In this document: positions 37,401 through 46,126 of the stretch, one piece after another
Layout of the letters: every line of letters begins with the position of its first letter
Position numbering within the stretch: position 1 is the stretch's first letter
From: Rhizobium chutanense
GTDB taxonomy: Bacteria; Pseudomonadota; Alphaproteobacteria; Rhizobiales; Rhizobiaceae
Length of the DNA stretch: 64,000 nt
NCBI RefSeq assembly: GCF_002531935.1
Contig: NZ_NWSV01000009.1
Coordinates: 1 to 64,000, forward strand
Direction of reading: 5' to 3'
Notes under the pieces: model-generated
What the model was told of the DNA's origin: nothing
Database searches by the model: none
Seen by the model: the letters and a program-made list of their open reading frames with translations, nothing else
Program-made: the position numbers and the translations under genes

Positions 37401-38278
37401 CAGACGGTATCCATCGCGTTTGCTTCCGCGCGCGAGAAAAGTGCCAGCCCGCATAGCGTGACGGCGACCGTTACCGCCAGATTGGCGAGGCAAAGACTGG
37501 CAGGCAGGGCGGGAGCGTCGAATAACGCCCAGCGGAAGGTTTGAACCGGCGTCGTCATTGGGTTGATGTAATAGAACCAATGATACCGTTCCGGAATCTG
37601 ACTGAATGGATACACGATTGGCGTAGCATACATCCAGAGTTGGCTCATGAACCCGACGGCGTAGACGAGATCGCGGAAACGGACCGTAAGAGCGGACACG
37701 ACAAGCCCGGCACCAATGCCGAGCACGGCAATATAGATGAGCACCAGCGGCGTCAGAAGCAGGAACCAATAGCTCAGGGCCAAGTCAGGATTGGCAATTT
37801 TCATCCCGATGAAAACCGTCAACAGGAGCAGGAACTGGATCGCAAATGCGACAAGGCCGCTCATCGCAACGGATAGCGGCACCACAAGCCTGGGAAAGTA
37901 AACCTTTCCGAACAGATTTGCGTTCTTCGAGAAGACGTCGGAATTATTGGTCAGACAGGCGGAAAAATAGCTCCAGATGATCGTGCCCGACATGTAAAAC
38001 AGAAAGGGTGGAAGGCCATCGGTGGAAAGGTTGGCGATTTTCCCGAAGACGAGATAATAGGTCATGGCCGTCAGCGACGGCTGGATGATGTACCAGACAG
38101 GCCCGAGAACGGTCTGTTTGTAGAATGTCGTGAAATCCCGCCGGAAGAACATCCAGACGAGATCGCGATATTGCCAGACAAGGCCGAGATCCGGCGTATT
38201 GCCCTTCGAAGGCTTGATAACGATATCCCAATCGCCACCCTCTCGTGCCGAGGCCGGTTCTTTCAGGCGCTCTATCAT
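37400..38278 (-). CDS. wzm: Polysaccharide ABC transporter permease (Wzm)
   Basis: 292 residues with six hydrophobic segments and the ABC2 permease start YRDLVWMFFRRDFTTFYKQT, then LGPVWYIIQPSLTAMTYYLVF. It forms the inner-membrane channel that exports an undecaprenyl-linked polysaccharide with Wzt. It overlaps fdtB by ATGA. No Wzx flippase or Wzy polymerase is seen, so the locus is of the ABC-transporter type. Confidence 0.92.
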   Translation of the reverse strand: MIERLKEPASAREGGDWDIVIKPSKGNTPDLGLVWQYRDLVWMFFRRDFTTFYKQTVLGPVWYIIQPSLTAMTYYLVFGKIANLSTDGLPPFLFYMSGTIIWSYFSACLTNNSDVFSKNANLFGKVYFPRLVVPLSVAMSGLVAFAIQFLLLLTVFIGMKIANPDLALSYWFLLLTPLVLIYIAVLGIGAGLVVSALTVRFRDLVYAVGFMSQLWMYATPIVYPFSQIPERYHWFYYINPMTTPVQTFRWALFDAPALPASLCLANLAVTVAVTLCGLALFSRAEANAMDTV

Positions 38279-39381
38279 GCCGCCAACTTCAGCTTTTCGG
38301 GGAGCGCCGCAAGAAGGCTGCAGACGCGCTCGATCTCATCGCTGCTATGCCCGGCCGAAATAGGCAAGCTCAGCTCGGTGGCATGCAGCTCATCGGCAAT
38401 GGGATAATCGCCGGAAAGAATGCCCTGCATTGCCTTCTGCCTATGCGGCGCGATCGGATAATGTATCTCGGTCTTGACCCCGTTATCCAGCAGCCATTGA
38501 CGCAATTCGTCGCGAGCCGGGTGACGTATCCCGAAAATATGAAACACGTCATACTCGGCAGGTCGACGAAGCGGCTGCGCGAGCCAGTTGGGCAGATTGG
38601 CAAAATAGATACCGGCCAATGCCCGCTTATGTTCAGTCACCTGATCGAGGTAACGCAGCTTGACCCGCAGGAATGCCGCCTGCATCTCATCCAGTCTGGA
38701 ATTTACACCGACATAGACGTTCTCATATTTTTTCTTCGACCCATAATTGCGCATGTGCCTCAAGCGATCTGCGAATTCGTCATCATCCGTGACGATCGCG
38801 CCCGCATCTCCGAGAGCTCCAAGATTCTTGGTCGGGTAGAAGCTGAAGCAGCCGGCAATTCCAAAGGTGCCGGTCAGCTTGCCGTCATAGCGTGCCCCAT
38901 GAGACTGCGCGCAATCCTCGATCACCTTGAGACCATGCTCGCTTGCAAACGCGGCGATCTCGGTCATCCGGCAGGCCTTACCAAAAAGATGCGTCACACA
39001 GATTGCCTGCGTGTGGCGAGTGATCGCCGCGGACAAGCGTTCCGGATCGATATTGAAAGTTTCGCGCTCGGGCTCCACCAGAACGGGTTTGTGGCCGGCG
39101 CGAAGAATTGCCAGAATAGTGGCTATATAGGTATTGGAGGCAACGATGATCTCGCTGCCTTTCGGCAGATCGAGCGCTTCGATCGATAGGATCAGCGCAT
39201 CCAGACCGTTGGCTACGCTTACGCAATGCTTGCTTTGCGCAAAGGCGGCGAATTCAGCTTCGAATGAGGAGACCTCATTCCCAAGTATGTACCACCCGGA
39301 GCGAATGACACGAGAAGCAACCGACTCCAACTCTTCCATCAGCGCGCGGTTGGCCTGCGCAAGACTTTCATACTCAATCAT
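38275..39381 (-). CDS. fdtB: dTDP-3-keto-6-deoxyhexose 3-aminotransferase, FdtB/QdtB-like
   Basis: 368 residues from ATG 39381, one base after the fdtA stop (TGAGATG); ATG 39396 is an alternative. DegT/DnrJ/EryC1 family: SRVIRSGWYILGNEVSSFE, VANGLDALILSIEAL, NTYIATILAIL, and SFYPTKNLGALGDAG with the PLP Lys. These motifs are those of FdtB/QdtB, which aminate C3 of dTDP-3-keto-6-deoxyhexose to dTDP-Fuc3N or Qui3N. FdtA next door makes the substrate. It is the only DegT-type aminotransferase in the locus. Confidence 0.88.
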   Translation of the reverse strand: MIEYESLAQANRALMEELESVASRVIRSGWYILGNEVSSFEAEFAAFAQSKHCVSVANGLDALILSIEALDLPKGSEIIVASNTYIATILAILRAGHKPVLVEPERETFNIDPERLSAAITRHTQAICVTHLFGKACRMTEIAAFASEHGLKVIEDCAQSHGARYDGKLTGTFGIAGCFSFYPTKNLGALGDAGAIVTDDDEFADRLRHMRNYGSKKKYENVYVGVNSRLDEMQAAFLRVKLRYLDQVTEHKRALAGIYFANLPNWLAQPLRRPAEYDVFHIFGIRHPARDELRQWLLDNGVKTEIHYPIAPHRQKAMQGILSGDYPIADELHATELSLPISAGHSSDEIERVCSLLAALPEKLKLAA

Positions 39382-39382
39382 C

Positions 39383-39757
39383 TCAGAGCCGTTCATAGGG
39401 GGTGTCGATGTAATCATCCTTATCATATCCGCGAGAGGCAAAAACGAGCAGGATTGAACCGGGACCGAAGGTCATTTCGTGCCAGTCCCTTGGCTCTACC
39501 AACAGGCACTGGTCCGGTGACGACAAGGTAATCTCTTCTCGGGCTTTTCCGTCGTCCATCAAAACCATCACGCTTCCCGAAAGCGCCACCAACGCCTGTC
39601 GAGTCTGGTGATGACGATGACCACCGCGTGTATATCCGTCGGCTCCATAGATCCAGAAGCTTCGAACAACCGGAAATGGCAATATTCCGTCCATGACGGT
39701 CAGCGCGCCTCTTCCATCGGACATCGTCTTTAGCGTAAGCAGGGTAAAAGCAGACAA
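39383..39757 (-). CDS. fdtA: dTDP-4-keto-6-deoxyglucose 3,4-ketoisomerase, FdtA/QdtA-like
   Basis: 125 residues from TTG 39757 with GGAAAA upstream; the alternative ATG at codon 12 would cut into the family N-terminus. The cupin has GRGALTVMDGILPFPVVRSF, GGHRHHQTRQALVALSGSV and a C-terminal ASRGYDKDDYI, matching FdtA/QdtA/WxcM-C proteins. It shifts the keto group from C4 to C3. The isomer at C4 (galacto or gluco) that separates FdtA from QdtA cannot be told by eye. Confidence 0.88.
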   Translation of the reverse strand: MSAFTLLTLKTMSDGRGALTVMDGILPFPVVRSFWIYGADGYTRGGHRHHQTRQALVALSGSVMVLMDDGKAREEITLSSPDQCLLVEPRDWHEMTFGPGSILLVFASRGYDKDDYIDTPYERL

Positions 39758-39782
39758 GATCGGTTTTCCAGTTTTTGCCGGT

Positions 39783-40694
39783 TCAGCCGGGAGGGAAATG
39801 CGGAGCTGGCTCCCTCACCAGGCTGATGAGGTATCGACCGTAAGAACTCTTTTCAAGTGGAGCTGCCAGCCTTAGCAACTGCTCGGCATCTATGTATCCC
39901 AAATGAAAGGCGATTTCTTCGGGGCAAGCAATCTTCAGCCCCTGGCGTCGCTCGATGGTGGCAATGAACTGACTGGCTTCAAGGAGAGAATCATGCGTCC
40001 CCGTGTCAAGCCAGGCATGCCCCCGTCCCAGTACGGCAACATTCAGCCTGCCAGCCGATAAATAATGCCGATTGATGTCGGTAATTTCGGTTTCACCGCG
40101 CGGCGAGGGTTTCAAACTGCCAGCAATCTCAACCACGTCATTGTCGTAGAAATACAAACCAGTCACAGCGTAAGAAGAGCGGGGCTTGGTTGGCTTTTCC
40201 TCCAGGCTGAGGACTTTGCCCTGACCGTCAAACTCCACCACCCCATACCGTTCGGGATCGTGGACCTTATACGCGAAGATTGTCGCTTCGTCCGATCTTT
40301 CGGAAGCTGCGGATAAATCATGAGTCAGGAGGTTGCCGTAAAAGATATTGTCGCCAAGCACGAGGGCGGTCGACTCTCGCCCGATGAATTCCCTGCCTAT
40401 CGAGAATGCCTGGGGAATGCCTTCTGGTGCGGCCTGCACGGCATATTGAAGGTTCAACCCCCATTGGGCGCCGTCACCAAGCAATTGCTCAAAACGCGGC
40501 GTGTCCTGAGGCGTTGAGATGATCAAGATATCCTGGATTCCCGCAAGCATCAGCGTCGACAGGGGATAATAGATCATCGGTTTGTCAAAAACCGGAAGAA
40601 GCTGTTTTGAAATGGCGAGGGTTGCGGGGTGGAGCCGAGTGCCCGAGCCCCCGGCGAGCAAGATGCCCTTGCGCAGCTTTTTCTTCGAAGACAA
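39783..40694 (-). CDS. rmlA: Glucose-1-phosphate thymidylyltransferase
   Basis: 303 residues from TTG 40694, chosen because AGGAGG lies 4 bases upstream; an in-frame GTG at 40724 lacks a binding site. [38 protein letters not shown] is an unmistakable RmlA start, with LGDNIFYG and [14 protein letters not shown] further on. It makes dTDP-glucose for RmlB. It is the first gene of the long minus-strand operon. The 233 bases upstream, shared with the divergent GT2 gene, should contain its promoter. Confidence 0.95.
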   Translation of the reverse strand: MSSKKKLRKGILLAGGSGTRLHPATLAISKQLLPVFDKPMIYYPLSTLMLAGIQDILIISTPQDTPRFEQLLGDGAQWGLNLQYAVQAAPEGIPQAFSIGREFIGRESTALVLGDNIFYGNLLTHDLSAASERSDEATIFAYKVHDPERYGVVEFDGQGKVLSLEEKPTKPRSSYAVTGLYFYDNDVVEIAGSLKPSPRGETEITDINRHYLSAGRLNVAVLGRGHAWLDTGTHDSLLEASQFIATIERRQGLKIACPEEIAFHLGYIDAEQLLRLAAPLEKSSYGRYLISLVREPAPHFPPG

Positions 40695-40927
40695 GAGACC
40701 TCCTGTAACTTGATAAATCCGCACGCACTCACGAGCCTATCGTGATGACGATCGCTGTTAGACACTGCTCACTACAGATAGATCGACCTGCATGCAATGC
40801 ACTTACCGAGACGAGAACCAGTGCAATCGCTTATCGATCAGGCATTGATCAAGGATAATCTACAGTACCGGATTGCGACGCCGCCATTCCGTCTGCTACG
40901 GGTTGGCCAAATTTCCTCCCTTAGAAC

Positions 40928-41737
40928 GTGAGCAAGACACCCGTTAAAATGGCCGCAGATACTGCCGATCCACGCCCGCCCCGGATAAGCCTTATCACTG
41001 TTTGCTGGAACGCCGAGCAGACCATTGCCGATACGTTGCGGTCCGTCGACGCTCAGACCTACCGCGACTTCGAGCACATCATCGTCGACGGTGGCTCAAG
41101 CGATTCCACGCTCGCCATTATCGCTGCGGCGCCGGCGGAGAACCGGCGCGTACTTTCGGGACGGGACGGAGGTATCTATGAAGCGATGAATAAGGGGATT
41201 GGGCTTGCGAGCGGCGACATCATCGGATTCTTGAATGCGGACGACACTTTCGAGAGCAGCGGCTCCCTCGAAACTGTGGCGGCTGCGCTGGAAGACGAAA
41301 CCTATGACGGCTGCTATGGCGATCTCATCTATGTTTCCAACCAGCATACCGATCGCAAAGTCCGTTATTGGAAATCCTGTGCGTTTCAACCCGGTTCCTT
41401 TGCGCGCGGCTGGTGTCCGCCGCATCCGACATTCTATGTTCGGCGTCGCATCTATGACCGGTTCGGGACGTTCGATCTGCGTTATCGGCTGGCAGCCGAC
41501 GTCGAATTGATGATGCGATTTCTGGAAGTCGCGCGCATTAGAACCATTTATATCCCCCGCGTGCTCGTCAGGATGCGTCTGGGGGGCGCGACAAACAAAA
41601 ACGTCCAGAACATATCGCGTCAGAACAAGGAAGTGCTGCGTGCGCTTGCCGGCCATGGCCTCAAGGTCTCGGTCCCTGTGTTCTGGGCATCGAAGCTTAT
41701 CAACCGCCTCGGTCAGTTCTTGACACGAAATCGGTAG
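40928..41737 (+). CDS. Glycosyltransferase family 2 (WcaA/colanic-type)
   Basis: 269 residues from GTG 40928; ATG 40949 is possible and neither has a strong ribosome site. GT-A domain: RISLITVCWNAEQTIADTL, DFEHIIVDGGSSDST, GFLNADDTFES (the DxD equivalent), and CPPHPTFYVRRRIYDRFG. This resembles the small GT2 enzymes of exo- and lipopolysaccharide loci. It is divergent from rmlA and is the last gene of the polysaccharide locus on this side. Confidence 0.85.
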   Translation: MSKTPVKMAADTADPRPPRISLITVCWNAEQTIADTLRSVDAQTYRDFEHIIVDGGSSDSTLAIIAAAPAENRRVLSGRDGGIYEAMNKGIGLASGDIIGFLNADDTFESSGSLETVAAALEDETYDGCYGDLIYVSNQHTDRKVRYWKSCAFQPGSFARGWCPPHPTFYVRRRIYDRFGTFDLRYRLAADVELMMRFLEVARIRTIYIPRVLVRMRLGGATNKNVQNISRQNKEVLRALAGHGLKVSVPVFWASKLINRLGQFLTRNR

Positions 41738-41901
41738 CAGCGGATTTGCCGCGTTGGCTTTCATGCGGCACCCGGAGCCGCTTTGCGAACTGGATATCCA
41801 TTTTGCGAATAATCCTGCCCGCATCCGGTCTGCGATGCAGAAGCATTAACGCATTCTGCGCTTAAATCGATCGTGGAAGGCCAGACGTCCGACAGGCTCC
41901 C

Positions 41902-41930
41902 TGTCCTCGACTTGATCTAAGTCGAGGACA
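41902..41930. repeat. Perfect 12-bp hairpin, first of a tandem pair
   Basis: TGTCCTCGACTT (41902-41913), loop GATCT, AAGTCGAGGACA (41919-41930). No T-run follows on either strand. It lies in the 397-base gap 41738-42134 between the GT2 and GGDEF-EAL genes, in which I see no gene. Confidence 0.7.
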
Positions 41931-41955
41931 CAACCGATCGGCCTGCAAGAGGCCT

Positions 41956-41980
41956 ATGCAATCGAATGAGTCGATTGCAT
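41956..41980. repeat. Perfect 10-bp hairpin, second of a tandem pair
   Basis: ATGCAATCGA (41956-41965), loop ATGAG, TCGATTGCAT (41971-41980), followed by CTTTCAAAC. It begins 25 bases after the first hairpin and has the same 5-base loop length. It could end GT2 transcription or be part of the GGDEF-EAL leader. Confidence 0.65.
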
Positions 41981-42134
41981 CTTTCAAACAATGATCCCGA
42001 AGCCGATAGAACCGTCGTGGCTGGCCGGAAGACGGCCCTGCGACTTGTTTATTCACCGAAGCCGTTCCGTTCAGCTTCATGAGAATTATGCAAGTGACCA
42101 TGGTCTACAAGAAAGTCGGGCAGAGCGCGGATCC

Positions 42135-44114
42135 ATGACAATACAGCCGATCCCTCTGACGAGCAGGCTCGCGAAGGTTCGGGCGTTCATGTCCATCCCT
42201 CTGGACAAGCCGGAATTGCTCAAGGCGCAGTACAGGGCCTTCTCCTATCAACTGCCGCTCATGTATGTCATTCTCCTGATCAATACATGGGTGCTGGCCG
42301 CGACCCATATATTGGTCGCGCCCGCCTGGCTGGCTGTCTACATCCCGATCGTTCTGACATTGGTTTGCGCGGTTCGCATCATCTCCTGGTCGCGCTCCCT
42401 GCGGATCGCGCCGACCCATGAGGTCGCCGCGCGGGCGCTCGCGCGCACCAATCGCCTCGCCAGCATCCTCGCCGTCGCCTTCACCGGCTGGGCTCTGCTG
42501 CTGTTTCCTTACGGCGACGCCTATGCGAAGGGCCATGTGGCCTTCTACATGGCGATTACCGTTATCGGCGTGATTTTCTGTTTGATGCATCTGCGTCCGG
42601 CAGCCTTTACCGTGGCTGCCGTCGTCAACGGCGCGTTCTTCATCTTTTTCGCACTGTCGGGCAATGCCGTCTTCATCGCCATCGCGATCAATACCGGGCT
42701 TGTTTCCGGCACCATGCTGGTCATCCTTCTCATTCAATACCGGGATTTTACCCGGCTGATCGAGGCGAAGATAAAGACCGAGGCGCTGAGCAACGAAAAT
42801 TTTCGGCTCGCCAATCTCGACAGCCTCACCGAGCTTCCCAATCGCCGGGCGTTCTTCTCCCATCTCGGGGAAAGCTTTGCCGACGCCGAGACCCATGGGC
42901 AAAGCCTTGCCGTCGGCATCATCGATCTCGATGGCTTCAAGCCGGTCAACGACCTCTATGGCCACGGCACCGGCGACAAATTGCTCCACGAAGTCGGGCA
43001 GCGTCTTGCCGGGCTATGTCCTGCGAACATGCATCTCGCCAGACTCGGCGGTGATGAATTCGCGCTGATCATGCCCGGGCCGACGAGCGAGGCCGAATTG
43101 CTGGCCCTCGGCGAAAGCCTGTGTACCGCGCTGCGGGTGCCATTCGTCTTTGCGGAAGCCGCCGTGCAGATTTCCTGTTCCATCGGCTTTGCGGTCTATC
43201 CGGAGAAGGCCACGAGCGCGGCAGATCTTTTCGAGCGTGCCGACTACGCGCTCTATCACGGCAAGCGGACCAAGCGTGGCAAGGCGGTGCTGTTCTCCTC
43301 GGATCACGACGCGGAAATCCGTCGCGATGCAAAGATCGAACAAGTCCTGCAGATGGCCAATCTGCAGGAAGAGCTGAGTGTGGTGTTTCAGCCGATCGTC
43401 GATGTCCGATTGGATGAGACCGTCGGGTTCGAGGCGCTGGCGCGCTGGACGAGCCCCGTTCTCGGAAACGTCCCCCCGGCTCAGTTCATTCCCGTCGCCG
43501 AAAGGGCGGGCTTCATCAATCGCATAACGCGGCCGCTTCTCGAAAAGGCGCTCGCTGTCGCGGCCAATTGGCCGACGGGCATCCGGCTTTCCTTCAATTT
43601 GTCGGCGCAGGACCTGACCTCGCCGGAAGGTTTGCTGCATCTCATCAGCATTATCCACGCCAGCCGTTTCGATCCCAAACGTCTCGAACTCGAGATTACC
43701 GAGACGGCTTTCGCCGCCGATTTCGGTCAAATTCAAAGCGCGATCACCGCCTTGAAGGCACTCGGTTGCGGCATATCGCTTGACGATTTCGGCATCGGCT
43801 ATTCGAGCCTTTCACGGCTTCACGCCCTGCCGTTGACCAAGATCAAGATCGACCGGAGTTTCGTGACCGACCTGCATGAGAAACCGGCCAGCTACAAGAT
43901 CGTCAAATCGCTGCTGGCGCTCGGTCGCGACATGGGCCTCGACTGCGTCATCGAGGGCGTCGAAACGCGGGAGGAACTGGCCGTCCTCAGAGAACTCGGC
44001 GGTTTCCTGATCCAGGGATATTTCTATTCGCGGCCGATGCGCGAAAGCGACATCCCTGCGTTTTTGAATTTGCGGCCCAACGTGTCACGCCGGCATCATG
44101 CTCACCTTCATTGA
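42135..44114 (+). CDS. Membrane GGDEF-EAL cyclic-di-GMP protein
   Basis: 659 residues from ATG 42135. About six membrane helices fill residues ~40-210. A GGDEF domain follows, with LGGDEFAL intact at ~305 but no RxxD inhibitory site five residues before it. The EAL domain has FEALARW at ~433 with the key ELEITET, DDFGIGYSSL, KIKIDRSF, IEGVET and QGYFYSRP motifs, so phosphodiesterase activity is likely. The GGDEF part may synthesise or only bind GTP. The next GGDEF gene overlaps it by 17 bases, implying coupled expression. c-di-GMP commonly controls surface polysaccharides, which fits the neighbouring locus. Confidence 0.92.
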   Translation: MTIQPIPLTSRLAKVRAFMSIPLDKPELLKAQYRAFSYQLPLMYVILLINTWVLAATHILVAPAWLAVYIPIVLTLVCAVRIISWSRSLRIAPTHEVAARALARTNRLASILAVAFTGWALLLFPYGDAYAKGHVAFYMAITVIGVIFCLMHLRPAAFTVAAVVNGAFFIFFALSGNAVFIAIAINTGLVSGTMLVILLIQYRDFTRLIEAKIKTEALSNENFRLANLDSLTELPNRRAFFSHLGESFADAETHGQSLAVGIIDLDGFKPVNDLYGHGTGDKLLHEVGQRLAGLCPANMHLARLGGDEFALIMPGPTSEAELLALGESLCTALRVPFVFAEAAVQISCSIGFAVYPEKATSAADLFERADYALYHGKRTKRGKAVLFSSDHDAEIRRDAKIEQVLQMANLQEELSVVFQPIVDVRLDETVGFEALARWTSPVLGNVPPAQFIPVAERAGFINRITRPLLEKALAVAANWPTGIRLSFNLSAQDLTSPEGLLHLISIIHASRFDPKRLELEITETAFAADFGQIQSAITALKALGCGISLDDFGIGYSSLSRLHALPLTKIKIDRSFVTDLHEKPASYKIVKSLLALGRDMGLDCVIEGVETREELAVLRELGGFLIQGYFYSRPMRESDIPAFLNLRPNVSRRHHAHLH

Positions 44115-45309
44115 TCCTGCCGGTTTATTGTTCGCCGGCGCGCTGGTCGGCGTCGTGATGGTCGGAGCATTGATCGTCGTGCGCCCCGTCGCCGCCGATG
44201 CCGGTTCCGCCGTCAACATATGGATTGCCGCTCAACTGGCCGGAATTGCCGCCGATATCATTGCCCTCCTGCAGCCGGGAATTATACTGCCTGAAAGTTG
44301 GAGTTCGATCCCTGAGAACGTGGCGACCCTGCTGTTTCCATCCCTCATCGTGGCAGCCGCCTCACTTCAGGCAACCTCTCTTCGCATGCTGCTGTCGGAG
44401 CGCGGCGCCGGTCCTTCCGATTTCCTGCCGACCGTAGTGCTCACAAGCGCCTACGCGCTGATCGCGCAAGGCCTGCCGTCGGCCGACAGGCAACCGATCA
44501 TGCTGCCCTTCACCCTGGGATGCCTGATCTGGACCAGCACCATTGTCTGGCGGCTCAGACAGCGTCACCGCAGAGGTGCCGGACTGATCGTCGTCGCGAT
44601 GTTTCTCGTCATGGTGCTGGCGGCGATCGATGCGGTGCTGACCATGAATGCGCCGGCGCTGCCTGCCTCGGACACCCGTCTTCCTCCGGCTTTCGGGCTG
44701 ATCGTCAATCTGACCGTTCCGCTGGCCATGTCGCTGGGTTTCATCGTCACGCTTTTCGAACGCCTCCACCATAAGGTTGTGCAGATGAGCAATACCGATC
44801 TGCTCACCGGTGCGCTCAATCGCCGTGGGTTCATGCGGGAATTCGATGCAGCACTGCCGCGTGCGCAGCAGCGATCGGCGGCCGTCTCTCTCGCGCTCAT
44901 CGACATCGATCGGTTCAAATCGATCAATGACAGCCTGGGACATTCCGCCGGCGACGACGTGCTTGTCTTCGTGTCGCAAAAGATCCTCGCCGGCATCCGT
45001 GCGGACGACAGGCTGGGGCGTTGGGGCGGCGAGGAGTTCGTGCTGCTGATGCCGGACACAAGCCTGCAGCAGGCAGCAAGGGTCGTCGATCGCCTGCGCG
45101 AGCAGATTTCAGCGGCTCCGGTACGCGACGGTTTTCCCATCGTCACGTTCAGCGCGGGTGTTGCGGCCGTACCGGCGGCTGTCCTCCACTTGATCGACCC
45201 GCTCGTTGCCGAGGCCGATGCGCTGCTCTATCAGGCTAAAGTCACCCGGAATTGCGTCGTCATGTCGGCGATTGAGGGTAAGCTTGCAAGAACGGACGCG
45301 TCAGCCTGA
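44098..45309 (+). CDS. Membrane diguanylate cyclase (GGDEF)
   Basis: 403 residues with about six membrane helices (residues ~8-225). The C-terminal GGDEF domain starts at SNTDLLTGALNRRGF, with the active site RWGGEEFVLL at ~310. RADD lies exactly five residues before GGEEF and is the product-inhibition I-site. It should make c-di-GMP under feedback control. It starts inside the end of the GGDEF-EAL gene, giving an opposed synthase and hydrolase pair from one mRNA. Confidence 0.93.
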   Translation: MLTFIDPAGLLFAGALVGVVMVGALIVVRPVAADAGSAVNIWIAAQLAGIAADIIALLQPGIILPESWSSIPENVATLLFPSLIVAAASLQATSLRMLLSERGAGPSDFLPTVVLTSAYALIAQGLPSADRQPIMLPFTLGCLIWTSTIVWRLRQRHRRGAGLIVVAMFLVMVLAAIDAVLTMNAPALPASDTRLPPAFGLIVNLTVPLAMSLGFIVTLFERLHHKVVQMSNTDLLTGALNRRGFMREFDAALPRAQQRSAAVSLALIDIDRFKSINDSLGHSAGDDVLVFVSQKILAGIRADDRLGRWGGEEFVLLMPDTSLQQAARVVDRLREQISAAPVRDGFPIVTFSAGVAAVPAAVLHLIDPLVAEADALLYQAKVTRNCVVMSAIEGKLARTDASA

Positions 45310-45322
45310 ATGCTGCGCGGAG

Positions 45323-46126
45323 CTACGCACTGACCCTGCCCCGCACCCCATCGGCAATCGCCGTCATCCTGTCCGCCGGCGCATGGCCGATCAGCATGAA
45401 GGCGTGCGTGCCGTTCGACCAGTAGACGACGTTCATACCCTTGCGGCTTTCGACATCCGGCGCCTTGGGGCCGGCATCGGAGCGGACGATGCAGAGCGCC
45501 ATCGGCCCGGTTTCGGGGTCGAGATAGGCGACCTGGGCAAGCGGTTTGCCGTCATATTGAAGCAGCAGGGCGCGTTTGAAATCGATGCCCGGAAGTGCGA
45601 CGGCTTCGGGGGAAAGCGACAGGCCGAGTTTTTCGTCGAGAGTGCCGAGTTGGGCGGCCTGGGCTTCCCTGGCGGGCACGGGGCCGGCCAGAGTTTCCGG
45701 CGTATAGAGCGAGAGATAGTCGGCAACCACGCTGCGCCATTCGCTGTTTTCATCCTTGGCCGAAAAGCGTGCTCCCATGCCGATGACGGCGCGGTCGATC
45801 GCGATGCCGACAATAAGCGAGGCGGCGAGCGCGCCGAGGAAGCGGCGGCGGCTGGCGAATATAGGCGCGACGCCGGATTTTGCGGTCTCAGACGCGGGGA
45901 TGGCGGCAAGCATCCTCTCCAGTTTCTCGCGCGGGGCCTGTGACAACAGCGGGGCGAAGGCCTGCTCGAAAGGCAGGCTGGCGCGGGCCAGGAATTCCAG
46001 CCGTTCGGCGACGGCCTTATCCTCGTTTACCAACGTTTCGATGCGCGCGGCCTCTTCGGCCGTCAGTTCGCCGTCGATGAAGGCGATGAGGTCTTCGTCG
46101 GAGGGAATGGTGTGCTTGGTGTTCAT
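45323..46126 (-). CDS. Anti-sigma factor, transmembrane
   Basis: 267 residues. The N-terminal anti-sigma domain (EDLIAFIDGELTAEEAARIE) lacks the zinc HxxxCxxC motif. One membrane helix lies at ~92-115 (RRRFLGALAASLIVGIAI). A periplasmic domain of ~150 residues ends with VYWSNGTHAFMLIGHAP. It probably sequesters the ECF sigma factor whose stop it overlaps by ATGA, releasing it on an envelope signal. Confidence 0.85.
   Translation of the reverse strand: MNTKHTIPSDEDLIAFIDGELTAEEAARIETLVNEDKAVAERLEFLARASLPFEQAFAPLLSQAPREKLERMLAAIPASETAKSGVAPIFASRRRFLGALAASLIVGIAIDRAVIGMGARFSAKDENSEWRSVVADYLSLYTPETLAGPVPAREAQAAQLGTLDEKLGLSLSPEAVALPGIDFKRALLLQYDGKPLAQVAYLDPETGPMALCIVRSDAGPKAPDVESRKGMNVVYWSNGTHAFMLIGHAPADRMTAIADGVRGRVSA

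Noticed and set aside
41902..41980. Calling the tandem hairpins rho-independent terminators
   Set aside because: Neither stem is followed by a T-run on either strand, so they are listed as repeats or possible regulatory structures.
18653..42100. Attachment-site direct repeat matching the tRNA-Gln 3' end at the far side of the polysaccharide locus
   Set aside because: I looked for the GGTTCGAGTCCAGGTTCCCC segment near 41.7-42.1 kb and saw no copy, and there is no integrase gene in the window.
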